Below the pieces are notes generated by a model. It saw nothing but the letters and a program-made list of their open reading frames with translations. It searched no databases and was not told the DNA's origin. Made by a program: the position numbers and the translations under genes. From Nocardioides albus (lineage in GTDB: Bacteria; Actinomycetota; Actinomycetes; Propionibacteriales; Nocardioidaceae), in contig NZ_BMQT01000001.1 of the NCBI RefSeq assembly GCF_014648255.1, positions 372,001-436,000 on the forward strand: a stretch of DNA of 64,000 nucleotides. Reading direction: 5' to 3'. Position 1 is the stretch's first letter. Every line of letters begins with the position of its first letter. Of this stretch, positions 45,683 to 54,270 are shown in pieces.

Positions 45683-46904
45683 AGGCCCGTCGAGCGGCCT
45701 GCTTACGCAGCTCCGCCTTCGCCAACGCGTTCTTGTGGACCTCGTCGGGGCCGTCGGCGAACCGGAGGGTGCGGATGCCGGCGTAGGCGCGGGCCAGCGG
45801 GAAGTCCTGCGAGAGCCCGCCGGCGCCGTGCGCCTGGATGGCCTTGTCGAGGATCCACTGGACAGTCGCCGGGGTGGCGATCTTGATCGCCTGGATCTCG
45901 GTGTGGGCGCCCTTGTTGCCGACGGTGTCCATCAGCCAGGCGGTCTTCAGGACGAGGAGGCGCAGCTGCTCGATCCGCACCCGGGACTCGGCGATCCAGT
46001 CGCGGATCACTCCCTGCTCGGAGAGCGGCTTCCCGAAGGCGACGCGGTCCTCGACCCGAGCACACATCAGCTCGATCGCCCGCTCGGCGAGCCCGATGGA
46101 ACGCATGCAGTGGTGGATGCGGCCCGGACCCAGGCGCGCCTGCGCGATCGCGAAGCCCATGCCCTCGGTCCCGATGAGGTTGCCGACCGGAACCCGGACG
46201 TCGGTGAAGATCAGCTCGGCGTGGCCGCCGTGGTCGTGGTCGTCGTAGCCGAAGACCTCCATCCCGCGCTTGATCTCCAGGCCGGGGGTGTCACGAGGAA
46301 CCAGAATCATCGACTGCTGCTTGTGACGCTCGGCGGTCGGGTCGGTCTTGCCCATCACGATGAAGATCTTGGCGTTGGGGTTCATCGCGCCGGTGATCCA
46401 CCACTTGCGGCCGTTGATGACGTACTCGTCACCGTCGAGCGCGATCGAGGTCTCGATGTTGGTCGCGTCGGAGGAGGCGACGCCCGGCTCCGTCATCGCG
46501 AAGGCGCTGCGGATCTGTCCCTCCAGAAGCGGCTCGAGCCACTCCTTCTGCTGCGCGTCGTTGCCGAAGTCGTGCAGCACCTCCATGTTGCCGGTGTCGG
46601 GCGCGGCGCAGTTGAGCGCGGCCGGCCCGAGGTGGCTGCGACCGGTGATCTCGGCCAGCGGGGCGTACTGCAGGTTGGTCAGACCCGCGCCGCCCTCACC
46701 GGGGAGGAAGAGGTTCCACAGGCCGCGCTTGCGGGCCTCGGCGCGGATCTCGCCGAGGACCGGGACGGTGTCCCAGGCCCACTTGTCGTCCTGGGCGGCG
46801 AGCTGCTCGTGGAAGACGCCCTCGTTCGGCTCGACGTGCGTCTTCTGGAAGTCCTGCAACGAGGCGACGAGCTCCTCGGTCCTGGCGTCGGGTTTGAAGT
46901 CCAC
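45681..46904 (-). CDS. ACAD10/11-like acyl-CoA dehydrogenase
   Basis: A 407-aa acyl-CoA dehydrogenase that resembles the dehydrogenase domain of animal ACAD10 and ACAD11 over its length: [54 protein letters not shown] and [10 protein letters not shown]. In the position of the usual catalytic glutamate it has an aspartate (D384 in FADGPDE). In the 4-hydroxy-acid pathway, ACAD11-type and LvaC enzymes act on 4-phosphoacyl-CoA, eliminating phosphate and giving 3-hydroxyacyl-CoA. The preceding gene encodes the matching kinase, 2 bp away. Substrate chain length is unknown. Confidence 0.9.
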   Translation of the reverse strand: MDFKPDARTEELVASLQDFQKTHVEPNEGVFHEQLAAQDDKWAWDTVPVLGEIRAEARKRGLWNLFLPGEGGAGLTNLQYAPLAEITGRSHLGPAALNCAAPDTGNMEVLHDFGNDAQQKEWLEPLLEGQIRSAFAMTEPGVASSDATNIETSIALDGDEYVINGRKWWITGAMNPNAKIFIVMGKTDPTAERHKQQSMILVPRDTPGLEIKRGMEVFGYDDHDHGGHAELIFTDVRVPVGNLIGTEGMGFAIAQARLGPGRIHHCMRSIGLAERAIELMCARVEDRVAFGKPLSEQGVIRDWIAESRVRIEQLRLLVLKTAWLMDTVGNKGAHTEIQAIKIATPATVQWILDKAIQAHGAGGLSQDFPLARAYAGIRTLRFADGPDEVHKNALAKAELRKQAARRA

Positions 46905-46906
46905 GC

Positions 46907-47938
46907 TTACTTTCCCTTCATCGCGTTGATGCCCATGTCGAGGAGCGGGTGGATCCCGTCCCCGATCTTGTCGAATCCGGGCCCCACGGTCTGGCCCTTC
47001 AGGTAGCGGTAGTGGATCCCCTCGAGGATCGCGGCGAGCTTGTAGGCGGCGAGCCCGCGGTAGAAGCCGAACTCGCTCAGGTCACGCGGGCTGGCGGCGT
47101 CGTAGCGGGCGATGATCTCGTCCTCGGTGAGCCAGCCGGGCGCGTTGCTGACGTCGGTCACGGTGCCGTCGCCGGAGACTTCTGCCATCTGCTGGTAGGT
47201 GAGCAGGATCGCCAGGTCGGTGACCGGGTCGCCGAGCGTGGCCATCTCCCAGTCGACGACCGCCTTGATCTGGTCGGCCTCGTCGGTGAGCACGTTGTCG
47301 AGCCGGTAGTCGCCGTGCACGATCCCCGGCCCGGTCGAAGCGGCCTCGGCGGCACCGACCCGCGCCTCCAGCAGCGCGTGGAGCTCGTCGGCGGCGGGGA
47401 GGTCGCGGGAGTACGACGCGTCGAGCTGTTTCTTCCAGCGCCTGACCTGCCGCGAGAGGAACCCCTCGGGGCGGCCGAACTCGCTCAGCCCGACCTCGGC
47501 CGGGTCGACCGCGTGCAGCGCGGCCATCACGTCGATGAGCTGCTCGGAGATGGCGGTGGTCCGCTCGGGACCGAGCGGCTCGAGCTCGCGGGCGAAACGG
47601 TAGGGCCGGCCGTCGACCTTCTCCATCACGTAGAACGGCGCCCCGAGGATCTCCTCGTCACCGCAGAACGCGTAGGTGTGCGGCACCGGCACGTCGGTGT
47701 CGCGCAGCGCCGTGATCACGGTGTGCTCCCGCTTCATGTCGTGCGCGGTGGCGAGGACGTGGCCCAGCGGCGGGCGCCGGACGATCCACTCGTGGGTGCC
47801 GTCGGAGACGGCGTACGTCAGGTTGGACTTGCCTCCGGAGATGTGGGTGGCACTCAGCTCTTCCCCGGCGCCCGTCACGTTCTCGGCCAGCCACGGACCG
47901 AGCCGGTCCAGGTCGAGTCCAGGCAGAGAATCGGTCAT
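46907..47938 (-). CDS. APH-fold kinase (predicted 4-hydroxyacyl-CoA kinase)
   Basis: A 343-aa phosphotransferase of the aminoglycoside-phosphotransferase/choline-kinase fold. Visible are the nucleotide loop GGKSNLTY, the lysine-bearing strand replaced by VRRPP, the catalytic loop HGDYRLDN (D210, N215) and the metal aspartate of [12 protein letters not shown]. It resembles the APH domain of ACAD10/11 and LvaA, which phosphorylate the 4-hydroxyl of acyl-CoA. Drug resistance is unlikely given the context. Its ATG overlaps the HAD stop by one base, and the dehydrogenase follows 2 bp after its stop. Confidence 0.88.
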   Translation of the reverse strand: MTDSLPGLDLDRLGPWLAENVTGAGEELSATHISGGKSNLTYAVSDGTHEWIVRRPPLGHVLATAHDMKREHTVITALRDTDVPVPHTYAFCGDEEILGAPFYVMEKVDGRPYRFARELEPLGPERTTAISEQLIDVMAALHAVDPAEVGLSEFGRPEGFLSRQVRRWKKQLDASYSRDLPAADELHALLEARVGAAEAASTGPGIVHGDYRLDNVLTDEADQIKAVVDWEMATLGDPVTDLAILLTYQQMAEVSGDGTVTDVSNAPGWLTEDEIIARYDAASPRDLSEFGFYRGLAAYKLAAILEGIHYRYLKGQTVGPGFDKIGDGIHPLLDMGINAMKGK

Positions 47939-48573
47939 CACGCGGCACCTCCGAGGGCGGGAATCATGCTGGCGAGCGCTGCGCGGGTGCTCGCCGGATC
48001 TGTGTGCAGCAGTGCGTCGAGACCGACCGCCCGCGCGCCGAGGACGTTGGGCTCGGCGTCGTCGATGAAGAGACACTCCTCGGCCGGCAGACCGAGCCTG
48101 CTCAGAGTGCGCTCGAAGATCGGCCGCTCCGGCTTCCGCATAGCGACCTCCTCGGAGATCACCACCACCTCGAACAGCGAGTCGACCTGCTTGCGGGGGT
48201 AGAAGTTGCCCCAGCTGTTGGAGAGCAGGGCGAGCCGGATCCCGGCGTCGCGGAGCTCCTCGGCCAGCGCGAACATCTCCGGGTTGGGCCGCATCCCGGC
48301 GAAGAGCCGGGACAGGACGCCGTTGGGCTCGACCGGGCCACCGTCGTACGTCTCCAGGCGAGCGGCCAGGAGCTTGTCGAACTCCTTGACCGAGAGCTCG
48401 CCGAGCTCGAGGCGGTGGATCGGGGTGCCGGCGTCGGCGTAGCGGCCCAGCCACTCCTTGAGCACCTTCGTGAAGCTCTCCGGCTTGATACCGTCAGCCG
48501 CCAGCCAGGTCCGGATCGAGTCGCCGATGGGCGTGGTCAGCACCCCGCCGTAGTCGAAGATGACAGCCTTCAT
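47938..48573 (-). CDS. HAD-family hydrolase (ACAD10 N-domain-like)
   Basis: A 211-aa HAD hydrolase, subfamily IA. Motif I reads FDYGGVLT with D7 but glycine in place of the second aspartate. Motif II is LLSNSW (S118, N119), motif III has K147 in RKPER, and motif IV is FIDDAEPNV (D171, D172). Missing the general-acid aspartate it may be a weak phosphatase or regulatory. The same FDxGGVL form occurs in the HAD domain of ACAD10. It precedes the kinase and dehydrogenase genes in ACAD10 domain order and overlaps neighbours on both sides (ATGA, TGATG). Confidence 0.85.
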   Translation of the reverse strand: MKAVIFDYGGVLTTPIGDSIRTWLAADGIKPESFTKVLKEWLGRYADAGTPIHRLELGELSVKEFDKLLAARLETYDGGPVEPNGVLSRLFAGMRPNPEMFALAEELRDAGIRLALLSNSWGNFYPRKQVDSLFEVVVISEEVAMRKPERPIFERTLSRLGLPAEECLFIDDAEPNVLGARAVGLDALLHTDPASTRAALASMIPALGGAA

Positions 48574-49553
48574 GCGACGTACACGACCCGTCCGACCGTG
48601 GTGCCGTCGGCAAGACGCTGGACGCCGTCGGCCACCTCGCCCAGGGACAGCTCCTCGCTGACCAGGGGCTTGATCGAGCCCTCGTCCGCCATCCGGGTGA
48701 GCTCGGCGTGGCACTCCTTGACGAGCTCGGGTCCGAGCATGTTGTAGAGGCCCCAGTGGAGCCCGACGATCGAGTAGTTCTTGATCAGCGAGTGGTTGAG
48801 CGCCGCCTCCTGGATGCGGCCGCCGGCGAAGCCGATGATCAGGATCCGGCCCTCGAAGGCGATGCACTTGGTGGAGCGGTCGTAGGTGTCGCCGCCGACG
48901 GGGTCGTAGATCACGTCGGCGCCCTTGCCGCCGGTGACCTCCTTGACCACCTTCACGAAGTCTTCGGTGTGGCGGTCGATGACCACGTCGGCGCCGAGCT
49001 GCTTGGCGACCGCAGCCTTCTCCGGCCCACCGACGACACCGATCACGGTGGCCCCGGCGGCCTTGCCGAGCTGGATCGCGGCGCTGCCGACCCCGCCGGC
49101 CGCGGCGTGCACGAGCAGCGTCTCGCCGGGCTGGATGTGGGCACGGCGGTGGAGCGCGAACCAGCCGGTCTGGTAGCCGATGTAGAGGCTCGACGCCTCG
49201 GCGTCGGTGAGTGCCTCCGGCGCCGGGAACGTGGTTGCGGCGTCCATCAGCGCGAGCTCGCCGAAGCCGCCGTACGGCAGCGATCCGCCGCCGATCACAC
49301 GGTCCCCGACGTTGAAACCCTCCGCGCCTTCGCCGAGCGCGACGATCTCACCGCACAGCTCGACGCCCGCGGTGAACGGGAGCTCGGGCTTGACCTGGTA
49401 GAGACCTCGGGCCATCAAGACATCCGGGAAGTTGGCCGGGCTGGCCAGCACCTTCACGACGAGCTGACCGGCTCCGGGGGTCGGGTCGGGCACCTCCTCG
49501 AGCCGCATCACGTCCTTGGGCTCGCCGAGCGAGCCGATCCGCCATGCCTTCAT
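48570..49553 (-). CDS. Zinc-independent MDR oxidoreductase (quinone-oxidoreductase like)
   Basis: A 327-aa medium-chain dehydrogenase/reductase with the NADPH motif VHAAAGGVGSAAIQLGK and no catalytic-zinc cysteine/histidine set. It is of the NADPH:quinone oxidoreductase type, which includes enoyl-CoA and 2-alkenal reductases. In this operon a reduction of an unsaturated acyl intermediate is a natural inference. It overlaps the HAD gene by 4 bp and the SDR gene by 4 bp. Confidence 0.9.
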   Translation of the reverse strand: MKAWRIGSLGEPKDVMRLEEVPDPTPGAGQLVVKVLASPANFPDVLMARGLYQVKPELPFTAGVELCGEIVALGEGAEGFNVGDRVIGGGSLPYGGFGELALMDAATTFPAPEALTDAEASSLYIGYQTGWFALHRRAHIQPGETLLVHAAAGGVGSAAIQLGKAAGATVIGVVGGPEKAAVAKQLGADVVIDRHTEDFVKVVKEVTGGKGADVIYDPVGGDTYDRSTKCIAFEGRILIIGFAGGRIQEAALNHSLIKNYSIVGLHWGLYNMLGPELVKECHAELTRMADEGSIKPLVSEELSLGEVADGVQRLADGTTVGRVVYVA

Positions 49554-50326
49554 ACCTGTCCTTCCACGTGCTGCCAGAGTCGATTCATCCCGCCGAGCCA
49601 CTTGTCGGTCTGCGTGGCGCGCGCGGCGTAGTAGTCGCCCACCTCCGGGTGCGGCAGCACCAGGAAGCGGTCGTCCTTCGTCGCCTCCCAGGCGGCCTCG
49701 GCGACCTGCTCGGGCGTCAGCGTCCCGTCGCGGCCGAGCAGGTCGGCCATCTGGCCCGACCGCTCGAGCATCCCGGTCTGCACGCCCTGCGGGCAGATCG
49801 CCTGGACGACGACCCCGTGATGGCGGTACGTCGCCGAGAGCCACTCCGCGAAGGCGACCGCGGCGTGCTTGGTGACGGTGTAGGTCGGCGCGCCGATCAT
49901 CATCAGCAGCCCCGCCGCGCTCGCCGTCACCACATAGCGACCACTCTTCCGCTCGACCCAGTCGGGGACGAGGAGCCTGGCCGCCCGGACGTGCGCCATC
50001 ACGTTGACCTCGTGCGATGCCTGCCAGTCCTCCTCGGGGCAGTCCAGGCCGACACCGCGGTCGATGCCTGCATTTCCGTACCACGTGTCGATCTGACCGA
50101 GGTGGTCCTTCGCCGCACCCACCAGGCGTTCCACGCCTTCGACGGAGGCCGCGTCGCCGGCCACCGGGTGGGCGCCGATCTCCGTGGCCGTCTCGGCAAG
50201 ACGTACCTCGTCGATGTCGTTGACCACGACGCGGACGCCCTCGGTGACGAGGCGGGCGGCCAGGGCACGGCCGATCCCACCCGCGGCGCCGGTGACGACG
50301 GCGGTGCTGTCGGGAGCGATGGGCAT
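49550..50326 (-). CDS. Short-chain dehydrogenase/reductase
   Basis: A 258-aa SDR with AVVTGAAGGIG, the YGNAG strand, the serine of TASAAG and an intact catalytic YTVTK. Its closest relative in the window is the SDR at 36116, which has lost this lysine. The likely role is oxidation of a 3-hydroxyacyl-CoA or alcohol intermediate produced by the kinase/dehydrogenase pair. It is coupled by TGATG to the FabG-like SDR and by ATGA to the oxidoreductase. Confidence 0.9.
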   Translation of the reverse strand: MPIAPDSTAVVTGAAGGIGRALAARLVTEGVRVVVNDIDEVRLAETATEIGAHPVAGDAASVEGVERLVGAAKDHLGQIDTWYGNAGIDRGVGLDCPEEDWQASHEVNVMAHVRAARLLVPDWVERKSGRYVVTASAAGLLMMIGAPTYTVTKHAAVAFAEWLSATYRHHGVVVQAICPQGVQTGMLERSGQMADLLGRDGTLTPEQVAEAAWEATKDDRFLVLPHPEVGDYYAARATQTDKWLGGMNRLWQHVEGQV

Positions 50327-51081
50327 CAGACGCGTCCGCCGGCGAGGGTGAGGCCGCCGTCGACGGTGACGAGCTGCCCGGTCATCCAGCCTGCGTCCTC
50401 GGAGAGGAGGAACGCGGCGGCACCGGCGATGTCCTCGGGGGTCCCGAGGCGCTTGAGCGGGTAGGCGGCCGAGACCTCCTCCTCGCGGCCCTCGTAGAGG
50501 AGCTCGGCGAACTTGGTCTTCACCACGGCCGGGAGGATCGCGTTGACACGTACCTTCGGGCCGAGCTCGACGGAGAGCTCCTGGGTGATGTAGCTGAGCA
50601 TCGCCTTGCTCGCGCCGTAGGTTGCGATCAGCGGCGTCGGGGCGAGACCGGCGACCGAGGAGATGTTGACGACCGCGCCGCCGTGCTCGGACATCCACTG
50701 CCGCCAGACCTGCTGGGTCCAGCCGATCGGCGAGAGGCAGTTGACCTCGACGGTCTTGCGGGCCGACTCCCGGTCCAGGTCGATCAGCCCGCCCGCCTTC
50801 GGGTTGATGCCGGCGTTGTTGACCATGAAGTCGGCGCTGCCGAAGGTGTCGATGGCCGCCTTGACGACCTCCTCCTGGTGAGCGGGGTCGTCGGCCTTGC
50901 CAGCGATACCGAGGGCGTACTCCTTGCCCCCGAGAGACTCGACCGCCTCGGCCAGCGCCTCGGGCTTGCGGGCGGTGATGACGACCCTGGCGCCCTCGTC
51001 CACCAGGCGCTGGGCGATACCCAGCCCGATCCCTCGGCTGGCCCCGGTGATGATCGCCGTACGTCCCTCGAACCTCGACAT
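50326..51081 (-). CDS. FabG-like short-chain dehydrogenase, first gene of the ACAD10-like operon
   Basis: A 251-aa SDR with classical motifs: IITGASRGIG, NNAGINP, SSVAGLAP and the catalytic YGASK, ending in the cofactor-specific VTVDGGLTLAGG. It would oxidise a 3-hydroxyacyl-CoA to the 3-ketoacyl-CoA in a beta-oxidation-like step, as LvaD or FabG homologues do. It begins an operon of six tightly spaced genes (down to 45681). The upstream 51111-51126 palindrome marks the probable promoter. Confidence 0.92.
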   Translation of the reverse strand: MSRFEGRTAIITGASRGIGLGIAQRLVDEGARVVITARKPEALAEAVESLGGKEYALGIAGKADDPAHQEEVVKAAIDTFGSADFMVNNAGINPKAGGLIDLDRESARKTVEVNCLSPIGWTQQVWRQWMSEHGGAVVNISSVAGLAPTPLIATYGASKAMLSYITQELSVELGPKVRVNAILPAVVKTKFAELLYEGREEEVSAAYPLKRLGTPEDIAGAAAFLLSEDAGWMTGQLVTVDGGLTLAGGRV

Positions 51082-51110
51082 GTTCCATCCCTCGTCTGTG
51101 CTCGGCTAAT

Positions 51111-51126
51111 CTAAGCGCTTGCTTAG
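51111..51126. promoter_or_regulatory. TetR-type palindromic operator upstream of the FabG-led operon
   Basis: CTAAGC-GCTT-GCTTAG is an inverted repeat with 6-bp arms, 30 bp before the FabG start. The form is typical of TetR-family operators controlling acyl-CoA catabolism, but no TetR gene lies in the window, so the regulator must be elsewhere. Confidence 0.5.
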
Positions 51127-51205
51127 GTGGTGATGACGGTCACTCTACGGGGTAGCCCAAGAACATGGAAGGTCGATGTCCAAGCAATGCCGAGAAGTCA
51201 GGTAC

Positions 51206-51268
51206 GTCGGCCGAGACGTCACGCCGGCCGGCCGAGACGTCACGCGCGTCGGCCGAGACGTCACGACG
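51206..51268. repeat. 21-bp tandem repeat, three units, inverted relative to 26879
   Basis: Units 51206-51226, 51227-51247 and 51248-51268 share GTCGGCCGAGACGTCAC, the reverse complement of the core at 26879-26958. Only the 4-base ends vary. Confidence 0.85.
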
Positions 51269-51339
51269 GTGCCACCTCGACCGACCGGAGTGACGCCTCG
51301 GCATGTCGGTCACATGACGGGAAGGCGCGTCGAAAAGCA

Positions 51340-51377
51340 GTTGTGGGCGACGAAACCAGGGTTTCGTCGCCCACAAC
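51340..51377. terminator. Perfect 18-bp hairpin after guaB3
   Basis: Arms 51340-51357 and 51360-51377 are perfectly complementary with two central bases. The hairpin lies 40 bp after the guaB3 stop on the minus strand, and is presumably its terminator. Confidence 0.75.
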
Positions 51378-51416
51378 CGAAGATTCGGCCCGCCAGAAGT
51401 GCGGTTTCGGCGGAGG

Positions 51417-52523
51417 TCAGCCGACGACGACCTCGATCCGCTGGAACTCCTTGAGGTCGGTGTAACCGGTGGTGGCCATCGCGCGCTTGAGGGCGCCCAC
51501 GAGGTTCATGGTGCCGTCGGCGACGTGGGAGGGACCGTAGAGGACCTCCTCGAAGGTGCCGACGGGCTCGAAGGCAACGCGCTGGCCTCGGGGCAGGTCG
51601 GCGTGGTGGGCCTCGTTGCCCCAGTGGAAGCCCTTGCCGGGGGCGTCCGTGGCCCGGGCGAACGGGCTACCGACCATGACGGCGTCGGCGCCGCAGGCGA
51701 TCGCCTTGGCGATATCCCCTGAGCGGCCGACGGCACCGTCGGCGATGACGTGCACGTAGCGGCCGCCGGACTCGTCGAGGTAGTCACGACGCGCGGCGGC
51801 GACGTCGGCCACGGCGGAGGCCATCGGCACGGCCACGCCGAGCACGGTCCGGGTCGTGTGCGCCGCACCACCGCCGAAGCCGACGAGCACACCGGCCGCG
51901 CCGGTGCGCATCAGGTGGAGCGCCGCCTGATAGGTCGCGCACCCGCCCACGATCACCGGGACGTCGAGCTCGTAGATGAACTCCTTGAGGTTGAGCGGCT
52001 CGGACTGCGAGGAGACGTGCTCGGCCGAGACCGTGGTGCCACGGATGACGAAGAGGTCGACGCCGGCGTCCACGACTGCCTTGGCGAACTCCTTCGTACG
52101 CTGCGGCGACAGCGCCCCAGCGACGGTGACCCCCGAGGCGCGCACCTCGCGCAGCCGCTCGGTGATGAGCTCGGCCCGGATCGGAGCCTCGTAGATCTCC
52201 TGCAGACGCCGGGTCGCGTCGACACCGCTCATCCCGGCCAGCTCGTCGAGCAGCGGCTGCGGGTCGTCGTACCGCGTCCACACGCCCTCGAGGTTGAGCA
52301 CCCCGAGGCCGCCGAGCTTGCCCATCGCGATCGCGGTCGACGGCGACATCACCGAGTCCATCGGCGCAGCGATCAGCGGGGTGTCGAAGCGATAGGCGTC
52401 GATCTGCCAGTCGGTGCTCACCTCGGTGGTGTCGCGGGTGCGCCGCGACGGCACGATCGCCACGTCGTCGAAGGCGTACGCCCGTCGTGCCCGCTTGGCC
52501 CTGCCGATCTCGATCTCAGTCAC
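51417..52523 (-). CDS. guaB3: GuaB3 family IMP dehydrogenase-related protein
   Basis: A 368-aa IMPDH/GMP-reductase-fold protein without CBS domains. The catalytic loop, GxGSICTTR in IMPDH, reads GGGAAHTTR (residues 217-225), with histidine at the cysteine position, so the usual covalent-thioimidate chemistry cannot occur at that residue. Other blocks are intact: the APMDSVMS turn, the VIRGTTV strand and IADGAVGRSGD. GuaB3 proteins lie beside guaB2 in mycobacteria and their role is uncertain. Here it is alone, with guaB 6.5 kb away on the same strand. Confidence 0.88.
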   Translation of the reverse strand: MTEIEIGRAKRARRAYAFDDVAIVPSRRTRDTTEVSTDWQIDAYRFDTPLIAAPMDSVMSPSTAIAMGKLGGLGVLNLEGVWTRYDDPQPLLDELAGMSGVDATRRLQEIYEAPIRAELITERLREVRASGVTVAGALSPQRTKEFAKAVVDAGVDLFVIRGTTVSAEHVSSQSEPLNLKEFIYELDVPVIVGGCATYQAALHLMRTGAAGVLVGFGGGAAHTTRTVLGVAVPMASAVADVAAARRDYLDESGGRYVHVIADGAVGRSGDIAKAIACGADAVMVGSPFARATDAPGKGFHWGNEAHHADLPRGQRVAFEPVGTFEEVLYGPSHVADGTMNLVGALKRAMATTGYTDLKEFQRIEVVVG

Positions 52524-52590
52524 ATGACGGATTGTTCCACGGGACCGGATCGAGATCGGAAAGCACGCACCGACCTGGGCCGTCGGGCCG

Positions 52591-53409
52591 CTAGCGACGT
52601 ACCGCGGTCAGCAGCAGGTACTCCCACTTCATCGTCCCGGCGGTGAGGTAGCGGTCCCCCAGGTCGGCGAGCGCCGAGTCGAGCGCGGCGATCCGGGCCT
52701 CGTCCTCGGCGATCCCGCGGTAGGCGACGATCGTCGGCCCGTAGCAGGCCTTGAAGAAGTCGCGGAACTCCGCGCCGGTCTCGAACGAGTCGACGGCCAC
52801 CGTGCGCTTCTCGGCCCGGAGATCGGTAACCGAGTCACCCAGCAGGCCGCGTACGTGGGTCTCGTCGCCCCACCGCGGGGGCGGCTGCGCACCCTCGGGC
52901 GGGGGTGCCATGAACGGCTTCATGGTCGCGAACATCTGGCCGATGAAGCCCTCGGGGGTCCAGCTGACCAGGCCGATCCGGCCGCCCGGACGCACCACCC
53001 GGAGCAGCTCGGCGGCCGCCTTCTCGTGGAACGGCGCGAACATGATCCCGACACAGGACATGACGACGTCGAACGCGGCGTCGTCGAACGGCAGCGTCTC
53101 GGCGTCGGCGACCCGCCAGGTGAGTGAGCCGGCGCCCGCCTCCTCCGCATGAGTCTGCCCGATCTCGAGCAGCTCCGGGGTCAGGTCGCTCGCGATCACG
53201 TCCGCGCCGGCGAGGGCGGCGGGGATGGCGGCGTTCCCGGTGCCGGCGGCGATGTCCAGGACGCGGTCGCCGGCAGCGATCTCGCACGCCTCGACGATCA
53301 CCTGGCCGAGCTCGGGAATGAGCTCGTCGGCGACCCGGGCATAGTTCCCCAGCCCCCACATCGCGCGATGGCGGGCCTTGAGGTCTGGCTGAACGGGTGT
53401 AGCGGTCAT
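52591..53409 (-). CDS. Class I SAM-dependent methyltransferase
   Basis: A 272-aa methyltransferase of the ubiE/class I type. The AdoMet-binding motifs are VLDIAAGTGNAAIPAA, then VIASDLTPELL, DAETLPFDDAAFD and the post-motif LRVVRPGGRIGLVSW. The methyl acceptor is unknown. ATG 53409 follows GGAGGAGA. Divergent from an HxlR regulator gene with a 171-bp gap, so it is probably under that regulator. Confidence 0.9.
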   Translation of the reverse strand: MTATPVQPDLKARHRAMWGLGNYARVADELIPELGQVIVEACEIAAGDRVLDIAAGTGNAAIPAALAGADVIASDLTPELLEIGQTHAEEAGAGSLTWRVADAETLPFDDAAFDVVMSCVGIMFAPFHEKAAAELLRVVRPGGRIGLVSWTPEGFIGQMFATMKPFMAPPPEGAQPPPRWGDETHVRGLLGDSVTDLRAEKRTVAVDSFETGAEFRDFFKACYGPTIVAYRGIAEDEARIAALDSALADLGDRYLTAGTMKWEYLLLTAVRR

Positions 53410-53580
53410 GTCTCCTCCAACGTCGACCCGAGAGCTGACCCCAGACTCGCCGGTAGCGCGCCGCACCGATAGTGCCGGATCTGAACCTCGGAAGGTTCTG
53501 GATCTGTACTTGCCACCCGACCCCTCCAGCGGTCTACTGGGAGGAGCGGATCTCGGGCCGCACCAGCGGGAGGCGGTCCG

Positions 53581-54270
53581 ATGGCGGGCTACGGCCAGTT
53601 CTGTCCGATGGCGAAGGCCATGGAGGTGCTCGACGAGCGGTGGACGCTGCTGGTCGTACGCGAGCTGCTGCTCGGCAGCACCCACTTCAACGAGCTGCGC
53701 CGGGGTGTCCCGAAGATGTCGCCGGCTTTGCTCTCGAAACGGCTGCGCACCCTGGAGCGCGCGGGCATCGTCCAGCAGCGCGGCGAGGGGAAACGTACGT
53801 CCTACCACCTCACCGCCTCCGGCCAAGAGCTCGCCACGGTCGTGACCGCGCTCAACGAGTGGGGCGCGCGCTGGGTCGGGTCGCTGGGCCAGGCCGACCT
53901 CGACCCGCACCTGCTCTTCTGGGACATGCGCCGCACGATCCCGGTCGACGCCTGGCGACGGCAGCGCACCGTCGTCGAGTTCGACCTCACCGATGTCGAC
54001 CCGAAGGTCGCCCGCTGGTGGCTCGTGGTCGCCGCCGACCAGGCCGAGGTCTGCGACTTCGACCCGGGGTTCGAGGTCGATGCGCGGCTCACCTGCAGCC
54101 TGCGTACGCTCACCGAGATCTGGCGCGGCGACCTGGCCTGGCCGCTTGCCCTGCGCGCGGAGAGGGTCACCATCACCGCCACCGAGGGCGTCCGCCGCGC
54201 CCTCCCCGCCTGGCTAGGCCAGTCCTCGGCCGCCCGCGTCCCCCGCCCCCGCGTTCAGCTCCAGTCGTAG
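53581..54270 (+). CDS. HxlR-family regulator
   Basis: A 229-aa regulator with an N-terminal HxlR winged helix (FCPMAKAMEVLDERWTLLVVRELL and the FNELRRGVPKMSPALLSKRLRTLE helix) and a C-terminal SCP2-like domain that may bind a lipid or ligand. The cysteine at position 8 may be redox-sensitive, as in other HxlR proteins. It is divergent from the methyltransferase gene. Its 3' end overlaps the convergent DUF3224 gene by 16 bp. Confidence 0.9.
   Translation: MAGYGQFCPMAKAMEVLDERWTLLVVRELLLGSTHFNELRRGVPKMSPALLSKRLRTLERAGIVQQRGEGKRTSYHLTASGQELATVVTALNEWGARWVGSLGQADLDPHLLFWDMRRTIPVDAWRRQRTVVEFDLTDVDPKVARWWLVVAADQAEVCDFDPGFEVDARLTCSLRTLTEIWRGDLAWPLALRAERVTITATEGVRRALPAWLGQSSAARVPRPRVQLQS

Larger units (their letters stand above)
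51082..51416. other. 335-bp gene-free region: operator, 21-bp repeats, hairpin
   Basis: No coding sequence was found. It holds, in order, the promoter and palindromic operator of the FabG-led operon (51111-51126), three 21-bp repeat units (51206-51268), a further GTGACGCCTCGGC stretch (51290-51302), and the perfect hairpin that ends the guaB3 transcript (51340-51377). Confidence 0.8.

Noticed and set aside
46907..47938. Aminoglycoside resistance kinase
   Set aside because: The operon and its ACAD10/11-like partner point to acyl-CoA chemistry; the APH fold alone does not mean resistance.
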